From the NCBI GenBank assembly GCA_020848745.1, contig JADLHM010000110.1, positions 76,688 through 140,687 on the forward strand: 64,000 bases of DNA. Reading direction: 5' to 3'. How positions within the stretch are numbered: position 1 is the first letter of the stretch; each line of letters starts with the position of its first letter. Source of the stretch: Deltaproteobacteria bacterium. GTDB lineage: Bacteria > Desulfobacterota > Binatia > UTPRO1. Below are positions 18,817 to 26,994 of the stretch, piece by piece. The notes under the pieces are model-generated. The model searched no databases and had not been told where the DNA came from. It saw nothing but the letters and a program-made list of their open reading frames with translations. Position numbers and translations under genes: made by a program.

Positions 18817-20028
18817 ATGAAGCTCGACGTCGTCGAAACGCCGGTTGCCGTTCCGGGGTTCTTGTTCGCGGGCGTCGCATGCGGGATCAAGGCGTCGGGG
18901 AGGCCGGACCTGGCGCTCATCGTCTCCGACGTGCCGGCGGTGGCGGCGGGGGTCGTGACGCGCAATCGCGTGAAGGCGGCGCCCGTTCGGATCGTCATGG
19001 AGCGCCTCGAGCGCGGCCGGGCCCAGGCGGTGGTCATCAACAGCGGCAACGCCAACGCCTGCACGGGGGCGGCCGGCATGAAGGTGGCGCGCGATGCCTG
19101 CGCGCACGTCGCCGCCGGACTCGGCATCGACGCGAGCGCGGTCCTGCCGTGCTCGACCGGGAAGATCGGCGTCGTGCTGCCGGCGGCCCCCATGCGGAAG
19201 GGCGTCGCCGCGGCGCTCGCCGCCCTCGACGACGGCGGCTTCTGGCGCGCCGCGCGCGCGATCATGACGACCGACGCGTTCCCGAAGGCCGGTGCCCGCC
19301 GCGTGCGGGTCGGCGGGCGCACCGTCACGATCGCCGCGATGGCGAAGGGCGCTGGGATGATCGCGCCCGACATGGCGACGCTGCTCGTCACGGTCGTGAC
19401 CGACGCCGCGATCGCGGCCCCTGCGCTCCGGACGTTCGTAAGGGAGGCGGTCGCGACGTCCTTCAACGCGATCACCGTCGACGGCGACTGCAGCACCAAC
19501 GACACCGTGCTGATGCTCGCCAATGGCGTTGCGGGAAACGCGCGCTTCGCGCCGGCGAGCCCGGACGGCCGGCGCTTCCAGCGGGCGCTCACCGGTCTTC
19601 TCGAGGCGCTCGCCGACATGGTCGTCGCCGACGGCGAGGGCGCGACCAAGCGCATGCGGATCACGGTCGCCGGCGCGCGCACGGCCGCCGACGCACGGCG
19701 GGCCGCGCGCGCGATCGGCGAGTCGCAGCTCGTGAAGACGGCGCTCTTCGGCGGCGATCCCAACTGGGGCCGCATCGCGTGCGCGGCGGGCTACGCGGGC
19801 GTGCCGCTCGACGCCGACCGGCTGAGCGTCACGATCGCCGGCGTGCGGGTTCTGCGGCGCGGCGTGCCGGAGGCGCCGGCGGTCGTGGCGCGTGCGGCCC
19901 GCGGCATGCGCGGCGGCGCGGTCGACGTCACGGTCGACCTCGCGGCCGGTGGGCATGGCGCGGCGACGCTCGTGGCGAGCGATCTCACGCCCGCCTACGT
20001 GAAGTTCAATTCCGACTACTCGACGTGA
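18817..20028 (+). CDS. argJ: Arginine biosynthesis bifunctional protein ArgJ
   Basis: Ornithine acetyltransferase / N-acetylglutamate synthase of arginine biosynthesis, 403 residues. It shows VINSGNANACTG, the self-cleavage site KGAGMIAPDMATLL (autoproteolysis between Ala and the nucleophilic Thr), NAITVDGDCSTNDTV, KTALFGGDPNWGRI and the C-terminal TPAYVKFNSDYST. All are standard ArgJ features. It starts 22 bases after secA, and its 3' end is followed after 18 bases by the zinc-finger/histone-fold gene, so the four downstream genes may be read from the same message. Confidence 0.96.
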   Translation: MKLDVVETPVAVPGFLFAGVACGIKASGRPDLALIVSDVPAVAAGVVTRNRVKAAPVRIVMERLERGRAQAVVINSGNANACTGAAGMKVARDACAHVAAGLGIDASAVLPCSTGKIGVVLPAAPMRKGVAAALAALDDGGFWRAARAIMTTDAFPKAGARRVRVGGRTVTIAAMAKGAGMIAPDMATLLVTVVTDAAIAAPALRTFVREAVATSFNAITVDGDCSTNDTVLMLANGVAGNARFAPASPDGRRFQRALTGLLEALADMVVADGEGATKRMRITVAGARTAADARRAARAIGESQLVKTALFGGDPNWGRIACAAGYAGVPLDADRLSVTIAGVRVLRRGVPEAPAVVARAARGMRGGAVDVTVDLAAGGHGAATLVASDLTPAYVKFNSDYST

Positions 20029-20046
20029 GGAAGAGGAGGGGCGGGC

Positions 20047-20553
20047 GTGACCGGCGAAGCTGCTGCCACTTGGAAGCGCTGTAACACCTGCAAGAAGCCG
20101 ATCGCGTTCGGCAGCGGCTACTTCAGCTGTAGCGTGTCGACCTGCAGCCGCAAGGGGACGGACTTCGCGTTCTGTTCGGTCCCGTGCTGGGATGCGCACG
20201 TACCGGTACTGCGTCACCGCGACGCGTGGGCCGAGGAGGAGACCGCGCCGACCGCCGCCGCGTGGGCGGCGCGCCAGCGGGCGGAAGCGGAGCGGCCCGC
20301 GGCGCCGCCGCGGGCTTCCGTGCCGCCGCCGCGTCCATCGGGCGCGGCGGGCCCATCCGCGGCGCCCATCCCGCGCGACGTCCTGATCGTCGTGTCGAAG
20401 CTGAAGGCGTACGTCCGCGCCCGTTCCGGCATGAACACCTCCGACGCGGTCGCCGACGCGCTCTCCGACCGCGTGCGCGCGCTCTGCGACCAGGCGATCG
20501 ACCAGGCGCGCGCGCACGGCCGCAAGACCGTCCTCGATCGCGACTTCGACTGA
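20047..20553 (+). CDS. Zinc-finger protein with C-terminal histone fold (candidate bacterial histone)
   Basis: GTG 20047 follows a strong GAGGAGG ribosome site. The 168-residue protein has three parts. Residues 12-57 hold C12-x2-C15, C28-x4-C33, C43-x3-C47-x3-H51-x5-H57, a treble-clef/MYND- or HIT-like set of up to eight zinc ligands. Residues 62-109 are an Ala/Pro/Arg-rich, lysine-free, probably disordered linker. Residues 110-168 read as a histone fold: helix 1 (DVLIVVSKLKAYVRAR), loop GMNTS, long helix 2 (133-157), then GRKTVLDRDF. R159-K160-T161-x4-D166 has the same spacing as the RKT-x4-D clamp of archaeal histones such as HMfB, and helix 3 is nearly absent, as I recall for the short Bdellovibrio histone. 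The stop overlaps the SET gene start. Confidence 0.8.
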   Translation: MTGEAAATWKRCNTCKKPIAFGSGYFSCSVSTCSRKGTDFAFCSVPCWDAHVPVLRHRDAWAEEETAPTAAAWAARQRAEAERPAAPPRASVPPPRPSGAAGPSAAPIPRDVLIVVSKLKAYVRARSGMNTSDAVADALSDRVRALCDQAIDQARAHGRKTVLDRDFD

Positions 20554-21080
20554 TGCCTCCGCCGATCCCGGACCGGGCCCTCCGCCAACCGCGCTATCTC
20601 AGCGTCCGCCGCTCGCCGCTCGCGGGGCTCGGCGTCTTCACCGCCCGCGCCATTCCGAAGGGGACGCTGCTGCTCGAGTACCTCGGCGAGCGTATCTCGC
20701 ACGACGAAGCCGGCGAGCGCTACTACGCCGCGAAGGAGCCGGACGCGTTCGTCCTGCTCTTCACCGTGAATCGCAGGGTCGTCATCGACGGCGGGGTCGG
20801 CGGCCGCGCGGCGCGTTACGTCAACCATTCGTGCGATCCCAACTGCGAGGCCGACGAGATCGGCGGGCGCATCTTCATCACCAGCATTCGCGAGATCCCG
20901 GCCGGCGCGGAGCTCACCTACGATTACAACATGGAGGCGCCGTCGCCGCTGCCGCGGGACTGGCGCCGCCGCTACGCTTGCCGTTGCGGTACGGTGCGCT
21001 GTCGGGGCACGATCGTCGTGCGACCGCGGCGCCGCCGCCGATCCGCCGCCGCCACGAAACGAAAGTCGAGGTCCCGATGA
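20553..21080 (+). CDS. SET-domain protein lysine methyltransferase with post-SET zinc motif
   Basis: ATG 20553 overlaps the histone-fold stop (TGATG). The 175-residue protein is a compact SET domain: SPLAGLGVFTARAIPKG (SAM-binding GxG at 25-27), LEYLGERIS, YVNHSCDPNCE (N91-H92-S93-C94), and GAELTYDYN (catalytic Tyr). A post-SET motif C143-x-C145-x4-C150 follows, which with C94 can form the zinc site known from eukaryotic histone methyltransferases. The last 20 residues are Arg/Lys-rich, as for a nucleic-acid- or histone-binding tail. Known SET enzymes transfer methyl from SAM to lysine; the adjacent histone-fold protein is the obvious candidate substrate (inference). Confidence 0.9.
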   Translation: MPPPIPDRALRQPRYLSVRRSPLAGLGVFTARAIPKGTLLLEYLGERISHDEAGERYYAAKEPDAFVLLFTVNRRVVIDGGVGGRAARYVNHSCDPNCEADEIGGRIFITSIREIPAGAELTYDYNMEAPSPLPRDWRRRYACRCGTVRCRGTIVVRPRRRRRSAAATKRKSRSR

Positions 21081-22516
21081 ACGATCCGTATCAGTGGCTC
21101 GATGCCGTGACGCAGGCCGCGCTCGTCCGCCAGGGGGAGGTCACGCCGCGCGAGCTCGTGGAGGCGGCGATCGCCCGCGCCGAGCGCGTGAACCCGGCGC
21201 TGAACGCCATCATCACGCCGCTCTACGAGAAGGCCCGCGCCGCCTCGGTCGACCCGCGGCTGCCGGCGGGGCCCTTCCACGGCGTCCCCATGCTGCTCAA
21301 GGACATTTTCGGCTACAGCGCCGGCGACGCCTACCACATGGGGATGCAGGCGCTGCGAGACGCCAACTTCCTCGCCCCGCACGATACGCATCTCGTGACC
21401 AAGCTCCGCCGGGCCGGGTTCGTCTTCCTCGGCCGCACCAACGCGCCCGAGCTCGGCACGATCCCCTCGACGGAGCCGTTGACCTACGGCCCGACGCACA
21501 ATCCCTGGGATCCGACGCGCTCGCCCGGCGGGTCGAGCGGCGGCTCCGCGGCCGCCGTGGCGGCGGGCGTCGTCGCGGTCGCCCACGCCAACGACGGGGG
21601 CGGATCGATCCGCATCCCGGCGAGCGCGTGCGGCGTGGTGGGCCTGAAGCCCTCGCGCGGGCGGGTCTCGTTCGGACCGGATCTCGGCGACGGCGTCGGC
21701 GGCCTCGCGGTCGAGGGCTGCGTGAGCCGGACGGTGCGCGACACGGCGGCGTTCCTCGACGTGGTCGAGGGGCTCATGCCGGGCGATCCGTACGGAGCAC
21801 CGCCTCCGCAACGGCCCTACCGCGAGGAGGTGGGCGCCGATCCCGGGACGCTCCGCATCGGCGTCATGACGCAGGCGCCGGCCGGGTCGACCATGGTCGA
21901 TCCGGACTGCGTAGCGGCCGTCGAGGGCGCCGCGGCGCTGCTCGGAGAGCTCGGCCATCGCGTCGAGTCGTCGCATCCGACGGCGCTCGACGACATGGAG
22001 ACGTTCCAGCACTTCGGCATCATGTTCGCGACCTCCACCGCGCGCATCCTCGACGCCGTCGGCGAGCTCCTCGGCCGCACCCTCGGTCCCGAGGACGTCG
22101 AGCCGTTCAACTGGGCGCTCGCGGAGATGGGACGCGTCGTGAGCGCGCGCCAGTACCTCATGACCGCCGATTGGCTCTTCGGGTACACCCGGCGCGTCGC
22201 CGACTGGTGGGCCGGCGGCTTCGATGTGCTGCTGACGCCGACCTTGCCCGAGCCGCCGTGGGCGCTCGGAGGATTCCACGGCGTCGACCCGATGATGGCG
22301 GGGCTGCGCGCCCAGGCCCTGTGCGCCTTCACGGGCCCGTTCAACATGACCGGCCAACCGGCGATCTCGCTGCCGCTCGCGTGGAACGCGAACGGCCTGC
22401 CGATCGGCGTGCAGCTCGTCGCGGCCTACGGACGCGAGGACCTGCTGCTGCGGGTCGCAGCGCAGCTCGAGCGCGCGCGGCCGTGGATCGATCGACATCC
22501 GCCGATCATCGCCTAG
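21077..22516 (+). CDS. Amidase signature family protein
   Basis: ATG 21077 overlaps the SET stop (ATGA), so it is probably translated with it. The 479-residue enzyme has the amidase-signature Ser-cisSer-Lys triad: Lys in MLLKDIFG, cis-Ser in [14 protein letters not shown] and the nucleophile in GGSIRIPAS. Length and the C-terminal [24 protein letters not shown] are typical. It is not GatA, because a separate gatA lies at 38952-40442. Substrate unknown; a deacylase acting with the upstream pair cannot be excluded but has no direct support. Confidence 0.9.
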   Translation: MNDPYQWLDAVTQAALVRQGEVTPRELVEAAIARAERVNPALNAIITPLYEKARAASVDPRLPAGPFHGVPMLLKDIFGYSAGDAYHMGMQALRDANFLAPHDTHLVTKLRRAGFVFLGRTNAPELGTIPSTEPLTYGPTHNPWDPTRSPGGSSGGSAAAVAAGVVAVAHANDGGGSIRIPASACGVVGLKPSRGRVSFGPDLGDGVGGLAVEGCVSRTVRDTAAFLDVVEGLMPGDPYGAPPPQRPYREEVGADPGTLRIGVMTQAPAGSTMVDPDCVAAVEGAAALLGELGHRVESSHPTALDDMETFQHFGIMFATSTARILDAVGELLGRTLGPEDVEPFNWALAEMGRVVSARQYLMTADWLFGYTRRVADWWAGGFDVLLTPTLPEPPWALGGFHGVDPMMAGLRAQALCAFTGPFNMTGQPAISLPLAWNANGLPIGVQLVAAYGREDLLLRVAAQLERARPWIDRHPPIIA

Positions 22517-22888
22517 CGTCCGCCGGACGTCGGGTCATGCCCTGACCCGCGGCGGGCGTCACCGAACGAGGTGCACCCCGGGTGCGCGATCGCGCCGGAT
22601 CGGCGTGCCGAGCGTCCGGTCTGATCCGGATCAGCGCAGCTCGACGCTCGGTATTGCGCCGTAGTGGCGCACTTCGAGCTCCGTGGCGCGCTTTCGCGCG
22701 GCCGTCCGATGGACGCCGAGCGCCGCATGTCCATCGAAGGGGCTACGAACATGGGTTCTTTCACCGGATTGAGCCTGACGACCAGGGGCCGGTTACTCTG
22801 TAGACCTCTCGCGCGGGTGAGTTCGCAGCCACCGTCGGCCTGCGCTTGGCCCGCGCACCTACCCAGATACCCAAGGAGGTCCTGACCC
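22517..22888 (+). other. Intergenic region upstream of large secreted protein gene
   Basis: 372 bases without a convincing gene. It holds an inverted TGATCCGGATCA at about 22622-22633, a TTGAGC...TACTCT promoter-like pair (22769-22799) and an AAGGAGG ribosome site at 22873-22879. Most of it is probably leader and promoter of the 22889 gene. No tRNA, riboswitch or terminator is recognised. Confidence 0.5.
22768..22799 (+). promoter_or_regulatory. Promoter-like element with ATTGAGCCTGACGA box
   Basis: ATTGAGCCTGACGA (22768-22781) recurs exactly at 26919-26932, upstream of the other giant secreted protein gene. In both, TTGAGC is followed after 19 bases by a TA-rich hexamer (TACTCT here, TATCCG there). 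This could be a shared promoter or activator site, perhaps for the regulator at 26012. A 14-base match may also arise by chance in a G+C-skewed 64 kb window. Confidence 0.25.
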
Positions 22889-25804
22889 ATGCGCTCTCCC
22901 ATCTACCGTTCACTGGTCTCCGGCGTGGCGGGCATCGTCACGGCGCTCGCGACGCTCGCGGCGCCTGCCGCCGCCGCCGTCGTCTGCGTACCGAACATCG
23001 GCATCGACGGCTCCTGTACGGGATCCGCCGCCACCATCAACGCCGGCATCGCCGCGGCCGCCGCCGGCGACACGGTGCTCGTCGACGACGGCACCTACGT
23101 CGAGTTCGTCGTCATCGACCGGAACGTGACCTTGGTCTCGCTCAACGGCCGCGCCGTGACCACCATCGCCCCGCCGTCGACGCCGACCGGCACGCTCGGC
23201 ACCATCACGGTGATCAACGCGACGACCGGCGCGCAGATCGGCGCGCCCGGCCAGGGCTTCACGGTGAATGGCATCGACAACCTTTCGCCCGGGGTCGAAA
23301 GCGCGGCCGTCTACTTCCAGGGCAGCCACAGCAACGCGAAGGTGCTCGACAACGAGATCGTGGCCGCCGGCGACGCGGGCTTGCAGACGGAGTACGGCCC
23401 GACCATCAGCGGCTTCGTCGTCTCCGGCAACACGTTCTCCGGCCAGACCTTCACCGGTGCGAATCCCGCGGACTACGGCTTCGCGAACCAGTTCACGACG
23501 CCGAACGTTCCCCGTCAGCTCGTGGCGATCGGGTGCGGCGGCGGGTGCCTCAACACCTCCAGCACCACCTTCACCAACAACCAGGTGACGGGTGCCGCGG
23601 GCGGCTGCAATGCGGGCGGCCAGGAACAGGGCAACACGCTCGTCACCATCGACTCGAACGGCGCGACCATCACCGGCAACGACTTCAGCGGGACGACGAG
23701 CCGGTTCGCGACCAGCCTGCGGGCGCGCGGCGCGAGTACCACGATCTCCGGCAACACCTTCGACAGCACCGGCCTCGTGGCGAGCTGCGCGACGCCGATC
23801 GTGCCGCCGGCGACCGGCCACGTCTACGTCCAGAACACCGGCGAGACGGTCGGGACCGTGGCGGGGCAGAACACGTTCGACAAGGGCGTCTACGCGAACG
23901 CCGCCGTGGGCACGATCGGGTTGAACATCCAGGGCGCGAACAACGCGGTGCCGAACGGGACGACGGTCTCCGTGCTGCCGGGGACGTACCAGGAGAGCCC
24001 GAATCTCACCAAATCGCTCACCCTGCAGGCAGTCGCGCCCACCTGCGGCGCGACTATCATCCAGTTGCAGGCGCCCCCGGTTGCGACCACGTACCTCGGG
24101 GCGCTGACGATCAACGGCGCCGACACCACGATCGACGGCTTCACGATCGTCGGGCGCGACGGGACCCCGTCCGTGATCGCTGCCACCAACATCTACCTCA
24201 GTCCGGGCCTCAATACCGTCACCATCAGCGACAACTGCCTCAAGGTGGGCGCGAGCGACCCGGGCAGCACCACGGGCGACGACGGCTTCGGGATCGTCTC
24301 GTCGTACGACGACACGAGCGTGAACGTGAACAGCCTCGTCGTGACCGGAAACACGTTCCAGCCGCTGAACGCCGTGGCTGACCGTGTCTTCTACATCAAC
24401 CCGGGCGTGGACGAGTTCCGGTTCGAGAACAACGCCATCTCGGGCAACTTCCGCTACTCCACGGTGACGCAGGCGGCCGACGGCCTCGTCAAGGACAACG
24501 TCATGACCGGGACCGGCGCGCCGGGGAACCGATCGGGCGGCCTCGTGGCGTGGGGCTACCCCGACGCGACCGTGTGGGGGAGCACGACCTTCACCGGCAA
24601 CGACATCAGCGGCACCCGGCGCGCCATCGGGATCTACGAGGCCAACGACGTGGTCGTCCAGTGCAACCGCTTCGCCGACAACGGCCGCGGCGTCGAGGTG
24701 ATAGAGTACATCACGGGCGTCAATTTCGACCTGAGCACGATCGACATCCACACGAACAGCTTCCTGAACAGCGACGTCGAGGGCGTCACCAACAACTGTG
24801 ACGGCGGCGTCAACGTCTGCGTCGACAGCAACGGCAACGTCGATGCCGAGAACAACTGGTGGGGCTGCGCGGCCGGTCCGACCAACCCGGCGTGCGATGC
24901 GGTGAGCGTCGGCGTCGACTACACGCCGTTCGCCGTGGGGCCGGCGCCGTGCGTGAGCTGCACGCAGGATGCGGACTGCAACGACGGGCTCGTGTGCAAC
25001 GGCGCCGAGACCTGCAACGTCGGCACGGGGATGTGCGTTCCCGGCACGGCGCCGGATTGCTCGCCGTTCGCCGATCAGTGCAACGCCGGCGTGTGTGCGG
25101 AGCCGGGCGGGTGTCAGGCCTCCCCCCTGCCGAACGGCACCGGGTGCGTCGCGACGCCCGATACGTGCTCGATCCCCGACACCTGTCAGATCGGGGTCTG
25201 CACGGACGGCGGCGGCGGCGACGTCGACGTCGACGGCATCTGCGCCACCGACGACAACTGCCCTGTGGTCCCCAATCCCGACCAGGCCGACATCGACGGT
25301 GACGACCTCGGCAACGTTTGCGACCCGGACGACGGGCCGATGAACGCCACCTCGGTCGATCTGAAGCGATCCAACAACGTGGGGCGCCCGAACGGAGGTG
25401 TGGGTCTCAAGGGCGACGTGATCCTCGATCCGTCGCAGAGTCTCCTGACGTCGCCGAAGATCACCTTCACGGTCACGGACAGCAAGACGCCGACGCCGTT
25501 CTCCGTGTCGCAGACCTGGACGGTCAGCACCGAGTGCGCGGTCAAGGGAACGCGCATCAGCTGCTCGACGGCGGACAAGAAGTTCAAGGCGAGGTTCAAG
25601 CCGTTCCCGAAGACGCCGGACGTGTATCGCTTCTCCGCGCGTTTCCGGAAGCTCGCGACGGCCACGGACCTCGTGTTCGAGGGGCCGGTGACGGTCGTCC
25701 TCACCTTCGGCCCGCCGCCGCCGGCGAGCGGACAGTTCGACCTCACCTCGGTGATCTCGGACTGCCGCGCTACCTCGAGCGGCATCAAGTGCCGGCAGTT
25801 CTGA
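22889..25804 (+). CDS. Large secreted beta-helix protein with Cys-rich and TSP3-type calcium repeats
   Basis: Residues 1-30 are a signal peptide (VSGVAGIVTALATLAAPAAA). Residues about 40-680 contain many short turns such as ISGNTFDSTG, VTGNTFQPLN and FTGNDISGT, the pattern of a right-handed parallel beta-helix (pectate-lyase-like, NosD/PbH1 repeats). Cys-rich stretches follow (CTQDADCNDGLVCNGAETC). Then comes a thrombospondin type-3 calcium motif, DVDVDGICATDDNCPVVPNPDQ and DIDGDDLGNVCD. The last 150 residues form a beta domain. It is probably extracellular, perhaps binding or cutting polysaccharide, but no catalytic residues are identified. A long hairpin follows the stop. Confidence 0.82.
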   Translation: MRSPIYRSLVSGVAGIVTALATLAAPAAAAVVCVPNIGIDGSCTGSAATINAGIAAAAAGDTVLVDDGTYVEFVVIDRNVTLVSLNGRAVTTIAPPSTPTGTLGTITVINATTGAQIGAPGQGFTVNGIDNLSPGVESAAVYFQGSHSNAKVLDNEIVAAGDAGLQTEYGPTISGFVVSGNTFSGQTFTGANPADYGFANQFTTPNVPRQLVAIGCGGGCLNTSSTTFTNNQVTGAAGGCNAGGQEQGNTLVTIDSNGATITGNDFSGTTSRFATSLRARGASTTISGNTFDSTGLVASCATPIVPPATGHVYVQNTGETVGTVAGQNTFDKGVYANAAVGTIGLNIQGANNAVPNGTTVSVLPGTYQESPNLTKSLTLQAVAPTCGATIIQLQAPPVATTYLGALTINGADTTIDGFTIVGRDGTPSVIAATNIYLSPGLNTVTISDNCLKVGASDPGSTTGDDGFGIVSSYDDTSVNVNSLVVTGNTFQPLNAVADRVFYINPGVDEFRFENNAISGNFRYSTVTQAADGLVKDNVMTGTGAPGNRSGGLVAWGYPDATVWGSTTFTGNDISGTRRAIGIYEANDVVVQCNRFADNGRGVEVIEYITGVNFDLSTIDIHTNSFLNSDVEGVTNNCDGGVNVCVDSNGNVDAENNWWGCAAGPTNPACDAVSVGVDYTPFAVGPAPCVSCTQDADCNDGLVCNGAETCNVGTGMCVPGTAPDCSPFADQCNAGVCAEPGGCQASPLPNGTGCVATPDTCSIPDTCQIGVCTDGGGGDVDVDGICATDDNCPVVPNPDQADIDGDDLGNVCDPDDGPMNATSVDLKRSNNVGRPNGGVGLKGDVILDPSQSLLTSPKITFTVTDSKTPTPFSVSQTWTVSTECAVKGTRISCSTADKKFKARFKPFPKTPDVYRFSARFRKLATATDLVFEGPVTVVLTFGPPPPASGQFDLTSVISDCRATSSGIKCRQF

Positions 25805-25814
25805 GCTGAGTGCA

Positions 25815-25876
25815 GTGGCGAGCGTGCGAGCGGGGATGCCGGGCGTTGTCCGGCGTCCTCCGCTCGCACGCGCCAC
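25815..25876 (+). terminator. Long stem-loop after the beta-helix gene
   Basis: GTGGCG-AG-CGTGCGAGCGG (25815-25833) pairs with CCGCTCGCACG-CGCCAC (25860-25876), a 17-bp stem with a two-base bulge; inside, GCCGG pairs with CCGGC. It lies 10 bases after the stop codon. There is no U-tract, so it could end transcription with Rho or protect the 3' end. Confidence 0.5.
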
Positions 25877-26011
25877 CGGGAGGTTCCCCGCGGCGCTCCG
25901 GCGAAAGGATGTATCGTTGCGGCGCAGAGAGATTCACCGCTGATGGCTTGCGCTCGGTCCGTCGCGTGTTATCAAGAACGAGGCGTCGGCGATGACCACG
26001 GACCATTGGCT

Positions 26012-26653
26012 GTGCTCGTGAACGCTCCGGCTTCGGCCATTCGCATCGCGATCTCCGATTCCCGCACGCTCGTGCGCGAGGGCTTGAAGGCGCTCCTCCA
26101 GCTCCAGGCGGGTGTGGTCGTGGCGGCGGAGATCAGCGACGGCGCCGACGTCCTTCCCCGGCTGACGAACGCACCGTGCGACGTCCTCTTGCTGGATCGC
26201 GGCATGCCGCTCGGAAATACGGACATCCGTGAGCTCAGCGAGGGCATCCGCGTCCTCGTGCTCTGTAGCGACGGGGACGATCCGGGCGATGCGCTGAACG
26301 CGCTGCGATCGGGAGCGCGGGGCGTGGTGTTCCATGAGTCGTCGGTGGCGGCGCTCATCGAGGCGATCCGCACCGTCGCGGCGGGGCGCGTGTGGATGCC
26401 GTCCGAGCTTCAGGCGCGCGTGGCCGACTTGCTGCACGAGGAGCCCCCCGCGCGTCTCACGGCGCGGGAGCGCGAGATCACGAAGCACGTCGCCAACGGC
26501 CTCCGCAACGCGGAGATCGCGCGCCTGCTCTTCATCAGCGAGCAGACGGTGAAGACGCACCTCGGCCGCATCTTCCGCAAGGTGAGCGTCCGGGATCGCA
26601 TCGGTCTGACCCTGTACGCGTTGCGGTGCGGCCTCGTCGCCCGCGCCAAGTAG
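26012..26653 (+). CDS. NarL/FixJ-type response regulator with degenerate receiver
   Basis: GTG 26012 gives a receiver beginning directly before IRIAISDSRTLVREGLKALL; an earlier GTG or ATG (25943) would add an unlikely tail. The receiver keeps the phospho-acceptor Asp in CDVLLLDRGMP, but the acidic pair is reduced (SD) and the conserved Lys after strand 5 is replaced (GVVFHES). The C-terminal LuxR-type HTH is intact: LTAREREITKHVANGLRNAEIARLLFISEQTVKTHLGRIFRK. No kinase gene is adjacent; a hybrid kinase lies at 53872. It sits between two giant secreted protein genes and may control them (inference). Phosphorylation-independent activity is possible. Confidence 0.85.
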   Translation: MLVNAPASAIRIAISDSRTLVREGLKALLQLQAGVVVAAEISDGADVLPRLTNAPCDVLLLDRGMPLGNTDIRELSEGIRVLVLCSDGDDPGDALNALRSGARGVVFHESSVAALIEAIRTVAAGRVWMPSELQARVADLLHEEPPARLTAREREITKHVANGLRNAEIARLLFISEQTVKTHLGRIFRKVSVRDRIGLTLYALRCGLVARAK

Positions 26654-26994
26654 CCCCGAGAGCCTGCGCGAAAGCGTGCGTGCGGGTGCATCCGGAGAAT
26701 ACCCGACGCGCGGAGGCGGGGGGCGATGGCGGGAGGCACCGCTCCAAAAGGGGACGACTGGCCGGTGATCGACCTCCGTCGCGGGCGAAAGTGCTTCAAG
26801 GCGGGTCAGCCCGCCCGGAAACTCCGTCCCGAAAAGGCGCGTCCGGGACATAGATCGATATCGAGTCACGCATATGCGGGTCACCCAGTCGTCGTACTGA
26901 ATATAAGTTAGCCGGCGTATTGAGCCTGACGATGGTCTCTCGGGTATCCGTGACCAACCCTAACCAGCCGTACCAATCCGTAAGGAGCCGATCC
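26654..26994 (+). other. Intergenic region between regulator and giant secreted protein gene
   Basis: 341 bases without a convincing gene. GGCGGG-TCAG-CCCGCC (26800-26815) is a small hairpin that could end the regulator transcript. The part from about 26850 to 26930 is unusually A+T-rich for this genome (for example GAATATAAGTTAGC), as expected of a promoter. The ATTGAGCCTGACGA box (26919-26932) lies at its end. I looked for riboswitch consensus elements and found none. Confidence 0.5.
26919..26950 (+). promoter_or_regulatory. Second copy of ATTGAGCCTGACGA box upstream of giant secreted protein
   Basis: Exact 14-base match to 22768-22781, again followed by a TA-rich hexamer (TATCCG) 19 bases after TTGAGC. 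Distance to the downstream ATG is about 62 bases here against about 107 there. Possible shared regulatory or promoter site. Confidence 0.25.

Noticed and set aside
22664-22885. 73-codon frame in the leader of the beta-helix gene
   Set aside because: No ribosome site, unusual composition, and overlaps the probable promoter.
22910-25876. 988-codon frame antisense to the beta-helix gene
   Set aside because: Shadow frame of a G+C-rich gene, Arg/Ala/Asp/Val-rich with no recognisable domain.
26654-26994. Possible riboswitch upstream of the giant secreted gene
   Set aside because: Checked for cyclic-di-GMP and cobalamin consensus cores by eye; only a small GGCGGG/CCCGCC hairpin and an A+T-rich promoter-like stretch are seen.
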